64,000 bases of DNA from an uncultured Flavobacteriaceae bacterium. Lineage in GTDB: Bacteria > Bacteroidota > Bacteroidia > Flavobacteriales > Flavobacteriaceae. Under the pieces are notes generated by a model. It saw only the letters and a list, made by a program, of their open reading frames with translations, was not told where the DNA came from and ran no database searches. The stretch covers positions 42,023 to 106,022 of the forward strand of contig CAJXUB010000002.1 in the NCBI GenBank assembly GCA_913061125.1, written 5' to 3'. This document shows, piece by piece, positions 54,302 through 61,320 of this stretch. Each line of letters begins with the position of its first letter. Position 1 is the first letter of the stretch. A program made the position numbers and the translations under genes.

Positions 54302-55057
54302 TTATGGGTTTACACAAAATGCAGTTGATTCCGATCCGCCCCAATTTCCTACACCGCTTGCGGCATTAGAAATACCACAATCAAGTGAGTAGCTACCGGT
54401 GTTGGTTCCGTCGTACTGCCCATCGCCGTATGAATCGTTAATAGTAAAGGTGTAACATCCATCTGCGAGAGTGAAAGTTTCTACGTATGGTCCGTAAGTA
54501 CCATCTGGGTAAGGCCCTCCGCTCACAACAACAGCACCGTCCGCATCAACGACTTCCCAAGTACGCTCACTCGAGTAGTAATCTTCGTTGAGTGTTAGGA
54601 CATAGTCATTACAAAGTTGGTATTTGTTGTAAGATATTTTGGAAGATTTCGATGTATGAACTGCAACACCAGCAGGCAAGTCTAGTTCAACAACTAAATC
54701 GTAAGAAATACCCTCAACTAGAGTTCCATCATCGATCATATTAACGGTAAGTACACCGTCGTAAGATCCGGCAGGTATAACAACATTCCCAAGAGAATAG
54801 TGTCCAGCGCTTCCGGTACTCATTGATGTATTAACCATCACATCATAACTTCTGTCATTTGATGTTGATACTGTCGATTGTACGCCAAGCGTTACAACAG
54901 CACCTTCAGGCTTCACACTAACTGAAGTTCCTGAGGTTGTAAACCCAACCCCAACTTGACTTCCGTCATAAGTGTTATTAACGATAGCATCTTCTTTATC
55001 ACAAGCTGTGAAAACAACTAAGGCAAGAAGTGCACTAAATAATTTTAACTTTTTCAT
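54302..55057 (-). CDS. uncharacterised Sus-locus lipoprotein with GCYTF/DSYGDG module
   Basis: 251 residues. The lipoprotein signal is MKKLKLFSALLALVVFTAC with the lipobox Cys at 19, then DKEDA. The first part (GVQSTVSTSNDRSYDVMV ... VVIPAGSYDGVLTVNMIDDGTLVEGISYDLVVEL) is a beta-sandwich like that of DUF4843-type lipoproteins. The second part (SERTWEVVDADGAVVVSGGPYPDG ... ETFTLADGCYTFTINDSYGDGQYDG) is a small module that recurs in secreted Bacteroidota proteases and adhesins. Its function is unknown, possibly Ca-stabilised binding. Lies 18 bases after the SusD gene. Confidence 0.87.
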   Translation of the reverse strand: MKKLKLFSALLALVVFTACDKEDAIVNNTYDGSQVGVGFTTSGTSVSVKPEGAVVTLGVQSTVSTSNDRSYDVMVNTSMSTGSAGHYSLGNVVIPAGSYDGVLTVNMIDDGTLVEGISYDLVVELDLPAGVAVHTSKSSKISYNKYQLCNDYVLTLNEDYYSSERTWEVVDADGAVVVSGGPYPDGTYGPYVETFTLADGCYTFTINDSYGDGQYDGTNTGSYSLDCGISNAASGVGNWGGSESTAFCVNP

Positions 55058-55075
55058 CTTTACTAATTTTTAATA

Positions 55076-56542
55076 TTAATAATTAGGATTTTGTTGTGCC
55101 GCACTGTTAGCAGTAATTTCCGCTACTGGAATTGGAAGCGTAAATCTGTAATCGGAGTTTGGCAAAGTACAATCAGCAAGGAAAGAACATTCTCTGGCAT
55201 CTCTATCCATAGCTCTGTTACCTCGGTCACCTAAACGCTTCAAGTCAACCCATCGGTGTCCTTCAAACAAGAATTCTAGGCGTCTTTCGTCAAGGATCAT
55301 TCCGAAAGCGTCAGCTTCGTTAGTAGGTGCATCAAGCGTTGAAGCACCTCTTAGACCTCTAAGTTGATTTACAAGAGTTCCGGCTTGTGCATAATCACCA
55401 GCATCAGCAGCAGCTTCAGCGAGGATTAAGTGCATTTCAGCAGCACGGAATACTTTAAGATCATTCAGTAGTGGCTGAACACCTCCTGGGTATTTGTAGA
55501 CCAATAAGACATCGTCGTTGATGAAGTTGTCATTGGATTCATAACCCGGGTCGATGATCGACTCAGCAACATTTAAACTTCTTGATAAACGAACATCAGA
55601 TGTTCCAGCTAAGATGTTATAAACTGATCGGCTCATTTCCATGAATGGACCACCTTGTTCGGTAGCATCGATGAAAGCATAAAGACTTCCAGCCCATCCA
55701 CCACCGGCAGTTCCCTGACCGTCATAAGAATCTCCAATAGAACGCTCTAAACTAAATATAACTTCAGTAAAATCTGCATCTTCAAACATGGCAGTAAACT
55801 GCGCCGCGTCTGATACACTGTAGTTGTCTAGAATAGCTTGAGCGTGAGTAGCTGCAGCGGCATAGTCGCCTTTATAAGCATGCATTCTTGCTCTTAACGC
55901 AGTAATAAAATCTTGCCCCATAAATTTAACACCAGAATTTGTGGTGATTAAGCTTGAAGCCATATCTAAATCAGCACTAATTTGAGTATAAAACTCTCCA
56001 TTGGTGCTTCTTGGAACCTGAGCAAAAATATCCTCAGTTACACCAGTCAATAACAACCCGGCAAGGGCGTTGTCGTCTGTATAATCTGTTGAGAACCAAG
56101 TTAAAATCTGGAAGTGAGAAAAAGCACGGATCGCGTAAGCTTGTCCAACGACATCGTCGTAAAGCGTAGGATCTTCGTTTCTATCAATTGTGGCAGCAGC
56201 TTCGATGACTCTGTTAGCCATTCCAATTGCACCATAGTATCCAGACCATATGCCGAAAGCGTATCCATTTGAACTGTTGATGTTGAAGTTCTGTTCGTTG
56301 GTGTTTTGTCCACCATTATCTCGCCCTCTGTAACACTCATCGGTCATGGCAGAAGTGAATCCAATCTCATATGTTGTATCTAAGAAATTGTAAGCTCCCA
56401 ACAAACCAGACTGAAGGTCAGTCACACTACGAAAGGCATTTTCTGCACCAAGTCGACCAGGTTGTGTGATGTCGATGGCGTCATTACAACTTGTTACTGT
56501 TACTAACAAACAAGCGAAAATGAATTTAAATATATTTTTCAT
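55076..56542 (-). CDS. RagB/SusD family nutrient uptake outer membrane protein
   Basis: 488 residues. The lipoprotein signal is MKNIFKFIFACLLVTVTSC with the Cys at 19. Typical SusD pattern: GAENAFRSVTDLQSGLLGAYNFL, AYAIRAFSHFQILTWF, RARMHAYKGDYAAAATHAQAILDN (TPR-like helices), then FRAAEMHLILAEAAADAGDYAQAGTLVNQLRGLRG, DERRLEFLFEGHRWVDLKRLG and RFTLPIPVAEI at the C-terminus. It forms the surface lid of the SusC transporter and binds the ligand. The ligand is not readable; RagB-type members bind peptides as well as glycans. Follows susC by 28 bases. Confidence 0.96.
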   Translation of the reverse strand: MKNIFKFIFACLLVTVTSCNDAIDITQPGRLGAENAFRSVTDLQSGLLGAYNFLDTTYEIGFTSAMTDECYRGRDNGGQNTNEQNFNINSSNGYAFGIWSGYYGAIGMANRVIEAAATIDRNEDPTLYDDVVGQAYAIRAFSHFQILTWFSTDYTDDNALAGLLLTGVTEDIFAQVPRSTNGEFYTQISADLDMASSLITTNSGVKFMGQDFITALRARMHAYKGDYAAAATHAQAILDNYSVSDAAQFTAMFEDADFTEVIFSLERSIGDSYDGQGTAGGGWAGSLYAFIDATEQGGPFMEMSRSVYNILAGTSDVRLSRSLNVAESIIDPGYESNDNFINDDVLLVYKYPGGVQPLLNDLKVFRAAEMHLILAEAAADAGDYAQAGTLVNQLRGLRGASTLDAPTNEADAFGMILDERRLEFLFEGHRWVDLKRLGDRGNRAMDRDARECSFLADCTLPNSDYRFTLPIPVAEITANSAAQQNPNY

Positions 56543-56570
56543 GTTATTGTGTTTTTTAATTTGTTATTGA

Positions 56571-59500
56571 TTAAAATCCAAATTCTAATCCAATAGAGAA
56601 CGTTTTTGGAGTTGGATATCCACGGCTGGCCGATCCTGATCCTTCAGCGTCAAATCCTTTCCACTTTGTAAACGTAATTAGGTTTTCTCCTCCAACGAAT
56701 GCACGTACGTACGAGAAACCAATTTTGTCCAGCATTTGCTTAGGAAGGTTGTATCCGAATTGGATAAAACGCAATCTTAAGTAATCTGCTTCTCTTAGAT
56801 ATCTATCAGATAATCCCTCATCACTTAAATTTGTCGCATTAAGCGATGGAATATTTGTGATGTCACCAGGTTGTTGCCATGCGTTAAGCAACTCTCTTGA
56901 GTGTCTAAATTGACCAATTGCTGTGGGGTCAAGAAAATCAGCGTAGTCAAAGTCAAATCGATCTACTCCAACAGCGTAGTTGAACTGTGTGGTTAGGAAG
57001 AAGTTTTTGAATTCAGCATCAAAACCAACACTACCTTGGTAGTCGGGATATGCATTTAATCCAGTAGCTCTTTGATCAGATTCAATCAAATCTTCTGTAA
57101 TATTTCCGTTTTGGTCTTCAAATAACAAGTTACCGTTGGCTGGGTTAACCCCCACAAATGGTGCAGCGTAGATTTCTCCAAGAACACCACCAACTCGAAG
57201 TCCGAAAGGAATATCTCCTCCAGGTCCTAAATCAACAACTTTTTGTCTGTTGTAGTTGGCAACAAAATTAAGTGTCATACCAAAATCGCCTTGGCGTTTT
57301 GCTTTAAATAAATCGTAGTTAAGTTGTAAATCCCATCCGGAGTTTTGAATCTCACCAACGTTCGCACTAATTGAAGTTTGCGCTCCGTTAAGTGCTGGAG
57401 AAATAGGTGTTGGGAAAAATAAATCTTCAGTATTTTTCTTGTAAATATCGAAACTACCTCTTAATCTATTAAATAATGAGAAATCAATACCGAAGTTGGA
57501 CTGAATCACAGTTTCCCACTGTAGGGCGTTGTTACCAATTTGACCAAAAGTCAAACCGTTAACCCCTCCGTACTGACCACCAGTAACGTAAAGGTCTCTG
57601 GTTAAATCTGCTCCACCAAATGGTGCAAAAGATCCACCTGAATCTACAATTCGTTGGTTACCAGTGATTCCGTAAGATGCTCTAAGCTTTAAACTGTCTA
57701 ACCAGTCAAAATCTTGCATATAGTCTTCGTTAGACACATTCCATCGACCAGAAACCGACCAGTATGTACCCCATCTGTTGGACTCTGCAAATCGGTATGA
57801 AGCATCGCGTCTTATTGTTGCAGAGAAACCGTATTTGGTGTCGTAATCGTAATCCGCAAAAGCGAAGTAAGAGAATAAACCAGCATTTTGGATGTTTGCA
57901 TTAGCTGTATCAACGAAGTTATCGTTTGCAGCGTTGTCATCTACATATGCAGAGCCGTCACCTGGATAATAAGTTGCCGGATCAAAACCTTCTTGTCTAA
58001 ATCCAAAGCTTCTCCAGTGTGCTTTAAAGTATTCTGTGAATAAGGAGACATCAACAGTGTGTTTTTCTCCAAATGTATTTCTATAGTTCAACGAGTTGTT
58101 AAAATTTAAGAAGATTGAGCGGTTAGAGCTGCGATCTTCAAAACCTGGTGTTTCGTTACCCGTTTGTGCGAACAACTGTGCATTAAATGAGTTAGGCGCT
58201 TCAGATCTCAATAATTGCTCGTCTGTAAAATCAGCACCAAGATTGGTGTTGAAAGTTAAGTTATCTGTAATGTCATAACTTGCTTTTAAACTAGCAATCA
58301 TTTTAATTTCATCTTCACGTCTAGTGTATGTTTCCAAACGGTCTAAAAGGAACAACGGGGTATTTGCAAATACAACGGGGATATTTGCACCTTGACCAGA
58401 AACATAAGAATACGGAGAAATGTAGGGTACACTTAAAAGTGCTCCAAGAACATAATTTCTGTTAATTGCTCCAGAACCAATGAAGTTTGGCTCGTTACTT
58501 TCAGAATAGTTGATAGAAAGTGCTGTGCTGTACCTGAAACGTCCGTCATTAGATTTTCCATTAATGTTGTTTCTGAAGTTGAAACGCTTCAATGTACTGG
58601 CGTCAGTTAGGATACCTTCAGTGTCGTTAAATCCTAAGGAGGTAAAAGAATTTAAGTTTTTACTTCCAGAAGATAAACTTAAGGTGTGACTTTGCGTTAG
58701 ACCCGTGCTGAAGAATACATCCAACCAGTCTGTATTGGCCTGAAGTGCACGTTCTTCCAATTCAACATCAGAAAGTGTGGCTCCAAATCCGGCACCGTAA
58801 TCTTTTTCTAACTGAAGCTGCTCGCGAGAGTTCATCAAATCATAGTCGTGATCTTGAAGATTTGAGAAACTTGTGATACCTGTGTAAGATACCTTAAGTC
58901 CTTGGTCGTAAGATCCAACTTTTGTTTTGATGATGATTACCCCATTCGCACCACGGTTACCGTAAATTGCAGTTGCACCTGCATCTTTAAGAACAGAAAG
59001 TGATGCAATATCGTTCGGGTTCAAACTACGGAAGTTGTCTTCATCCACTGGTACTCCGTCAATAATAAAAAGAGGTTCTGTATTACCAGAGATTGAGTTT
59101 ACACCACGGAGGTTAATCAAACTGTTACCACCTGGCTGACCGGTGTTGGTCACAATATTTAGACCTGGTACCTGCCCTTGAAGAGTTTGGGCAAAAGATG
59201 CGTTTGGTCTGGACTCAATTGTTTCGGCCGTAATGGTTGTCGAGGCAATACTTGAGGTTTCTTTTGAGGTAGTACGGTAGGCTTCTACCACAACTTCCTC
59301 TAGTGCGTTATCCGGCACCATGGAAACATTAATTGTATTACTTGCTCCAACAGTTTGAGATTGATTGGCATATCCAACATAGCTAAATACAAGCACGTCA
59401 CCTACGCTGGCTGTGATTGAATAATTACCATCAAAATCAGTTGAAACTCCAGTCGTTGTTCCATCAATAACAACGGTTGCACCCGGAAGGGGTAGCCCAT

Positions 59501-59603
59501 TGTCATCTGAAACAGTTCCTGAAACTTTTTTGTTTTGTGCAAAAGAAATCTGCACTACCAACGCTAACAATAGCGTTAGTATTACACTAAACTTTGTTTT
59601 CAT
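56571..59603 (-). CDS. SusC/RagA family TonB-linked outer membrane protein
   Basis: 1010 residues. The signal peptide is MKTKFSVILTLLLALVVQISFAQ. A carboxypeptidase-regulatory-like domain (about 26-110: VSGTVSDDNGLPLPGATVVIDGTTTGVSTDFDGNYSI) precedes the plug (about 115-230: QTLQGQVPGLNI, PLFIIDGVPVDEDNFRSLNPNDIASLSVLKDAGATAIYGNRGANGVIIIKTK), and a 22-strand beta-barrel runs to the end (FSIGLEFGF). Imports ligands with energy from TonB, together with the SusD lid. First gene of a four-gene operon; the region upstream (to 59821) holds no other gene and should carry the promoter, though no exact TAnnTTTG box was found there. Confidence 0.97.
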   Translation of the reverse strand: MKTKFSVILTLLLALVVQISFAQNKKVSGTVSDDNGLPLPGATVVIDGTTTGVSTDFDGNYSITASVGDVLVFSYVGYANQSQTVGASNTINVSMVPDNALEEVVVEAYRTTSKETSSIASTTITAETIESRPNASFAQTLQGQVPGLNIVTNTGQPGGNSLINLRGVNSISGNTEPLFIIDGVPVDEDNFRSLNPNDIASLSVLKDAGATAIYGNRGANGVIIIKTKVGSYDQGLKVSYTGITSFSNLQDHDYDLMNSREQLQLEKDYGAGFGATLSDVELEERALQANTDWLDVFFSTGLTQSHTLSLSSGSKNLNSFTSLGFNDTEGILTDASTLKRFNFRNNINGKSNDGRFRYSTALSINYSESNEPNFIGSGAINRNYVLGALLSVPYISPYSYVSGQGANIPVVFANTPLFLLDRLETYTRREDEIKMIASLKASYDITDNLTFNTNLGADFTDEQLLRSEAPNSFNAQLFAQTGNETPGFEDRSSNRSIFLNFNNSLNYRNTFGEKHTVDVSLFTEYFKAHWRSFGFRQEGFDPATYYPGDGSAYVDDNAANDNFVDTANANIQNAGLFSYFAFADYDYDTKYGFSATIRRDASYRFAESNRWGTYWSVSGRWNVSNEDYMQDFDWLDSLKLRASYGITGNQRIVDSGGSFAPFGGADLTRDLYVTGGQYGGVNGLTFGQIGNNALQWETVIQSNFGIDFSLFNRLRGSFDIYKKNTEDLFFPTPISPALNGAQTSISANVGEIQNSGWDLQLNYDLFKAKRQGDFGMTLNFVANYNRQKVVDLGPGGDIPFGLRVGGVLGEIYAAPFVGVNPANGNLLFEDQNGNITEDLIESDQRATGLNAYPDYQGSVGFDAEFKNFFLTTQFNYAVGVDRFDFDYADFLDPTAIGQFRHSRELLNAWQQPGDITNIPSLNATNLSDEGLSDRYLREADYLRLRFIQFGYNLPKQMLDKIGFSYVRAFVGGENLITFTKWKGFDAEGSGSASRGYPTPKTFSIGLEFGF

Positions 59604-59832
59604 TTTTGTTAATTATTTGAATTAGTCCCTACAAAAAAAGGGATAAAAACTCAAATAACCAACTTTTGTTTTAAAAAAAATTTAATTTATTAAACATTTA
59701 ATGTTACCTGATATTGATTTTTTGCCATATTGTTAATGAAATCGTATTTTTAATTAAACACTAATCAACAAAACACAGCTTGTTTTAGGGATTTATTATC
59801 AAGGAATTAGAGTATTTTTAGTTTGTGTTTTA
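59604..59832. other. Upstream region of the first SusC gene
   Basis: About 230 AT-rich bases with no gene. Close to the start codon, on the minus strand, TCCCT-TTTTTTGT-AGGGA could form a small hairpin in the leader (about 59623-59642). No exact TAnnTTTG promoter box and no sigma/anti-sigma gene is nearby. Confidence 0.4.
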
Positions 59833-59868
59833 CCACAAAAAAACCACCCATTTGGGTGGTTTTTTAAA
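59833..59868. terminator. Terminator after the second SusD-like gene
   Basis: Hairpin AAAAAACCACCC / GGGTGGTTTTTT around ATTT (about 59838-59865), symmetrical, so it can act on both strands. It lies directly after the stop of the SusD-like gene (minus) and isolates the two Sus-type operons. Confidence 0.88.
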
Positions 59869-59878
59869 AAATAAAAAG

Positions 59879-61309
59879 TTAATTCACATCCCACCAAACC
59901 TTGGTTGTCATATTATCTGGGCTAGAAGTAATCTGACTTAAATTTGCTGAATTATTTTGTGTTTCGGATAATGCGTATGGCATTTTAACTGGTATTGAGT
60001 TAATCACAGCAGCAGCAGGCACACTTAACTGTGGGTAGTCCAATCTTCTCCATTCACACCAAGCTTGAAAACCGTTCATATACAGCGCTACCCATTTTTG
60101 ATTTCCAATAGACTTTTTCCAATTCCCAGAGTCATAACCATTAGACGTAATATAATTATTAATTTCTGACGAGTCAGTAATACCCCATTGATTCATAGAT
60201 GCAGTTATGGCATTTTTGTACGCATCTTCAGCATTACCAGAGACTATTCCTCTTTGATAAATTTCAGCCAACAAGAATTGAACCTCTGCATAGGAAATGA
60301 TTACATGAGGAGAAGTAGCTTGTCTAACTGAGTCATTTGGTCTGGAGGTTGTTGGTTTTAATTCTGTGGCTTGATTGTCTGTTAATCCATAAGGCATTCC
60401 AACAATAGTTCCACCGCTTGCATTTTTTGCAAATTTTGGTAGTCTCGGATCATTCATACTATTAAGACTTGTAACAAGATATTCTGAAACACAAAAATCG
60501 TCTCTGTTGTTAATTTCAGAATCTTGGTAAAGGGGGTGAGATCTTGCTTGACTGCTTGCGAAAACAAAGGCGGCATTTTCAGAATTGCTTGATATTAAAT
60601 TTCCTTTTGCTTTATTTATATAGGTTGTGGCTGTTGCAGGGTCAACATCTATAATTCTTACAGCATACCTTAGCATTAATGAATTGGTAAATTTTTTCCA
60701 TTTATCCACATTTCCATTGTAAATTATATCCCCTGAACTAAATGAACTTGTGTCGGAAGAGAACGTACTGACCGCATTATCTAACGATTCTAATACCCCT
60801 TTATAAATAGTTTCTTGAGAATCATAACTGGGTAAGGAAATGCTGGGGTCAATAGCTTCCGAGTAGGGAACATCGCCAAATCCATCAGTAAGTATTATAA
60901 ATGTCTGAGCAATCATTACATCTAAAATATTTTTCTGATTGATTTTTATAAGGCTTGAAATTTCCTGTTTGTCGACCAATTCTTTTGCAGAATTTAACTC
61001 TTTCAATATGTCAGCATAAAAAACTCTCCATGATGTGTTGAAAAAAGTTTTATCTTGTTCATATCTACTGTCCTCGGCATATTCATTTTGTGCCCAATAC
61101 TGAACCATTAATTGTCCCCATTCAGCATTTATAACCCTACCTGCCATTCTGTCATATAAGCGGTATTGAGCCGTTGTTAACAGTGTTGCAGGATTTACTT
61201 CAACTGCAGCATTTGGATCTGTGTTTAAATCACTTAAGTCATCTCCACATCCGTTAAACATAAAAATAACCGACATGCAAATAAATATTTTTTTTATTGT
61301 TCTTTTCAT
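59879..61309 (-). CDS. SusD/RagB family nutrient-binding outer membrane lipoprotein (SusD-like_2 type)
   Basis: 476 residues. The lipoprotein signal is MKRTIKKIFICMSVIFMFNGC with the lipobox Cys at 21, then GDDLSDLNTDPNAAVEVNPATLLTTAQYRL, the hallmark start of the SusD-like group 2. Further patterns: AEWGQLMVQYWAQNEYAEDSRYEQDK, DVMIAQTFIILTDGFGDVPYSEA, KWKKFTNSLMLRYAVRI, YAEVQFLLAEIYQRGI and the end KVWWDVN. Works as the lid for the neighbouring SusC (12 bases upstream). The ligand is unknown. Differs in subfamily from the SusD of the first operon. Confidence 0.94.
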   Translation of the reverse strand: MKRTIKKIFICMSVIFMFNGCGDDLSDLNTDPNAAVEVNPATLLTTAQYRLYDRMAGRVINAEWGQLMVQYWAQNEYAEDSRYEQDKTFFNTSWRVFYADILKELNSAKELVDKQEISSLIKINQKNILDVMIAQTFIILTDGFGDVPYSEAIDPSISLPSYDSQETIYKGVLESLDNAVSTFSSDTSSFSSGDIIYNGNVDKWKKFTNSLMLRYAVRIIDVDPATATTYINKAKGNLISSNSENAAFVFASSQARSHPLYQDSEINNRDDFCVSEYLVTSLNSMNDPRLPKFAKNASGGTIVGMPYGLTDNQATELKPTTSRPNDSVRQATSPHVIISYAEVQFLLAEIYQRGIVSGNAEDAYKNAITASMNQWGITDSSEINNYITSNGYDSGNWKKSIGNQKWVALYMNGFQAWCEWRRLDYPQLSVPAAAVINSIPVKMPYALSETQNNSANLSQITSSPDNMTTKVWWDVN

Positions 61310-61320
61310 TTCTTTAATTT

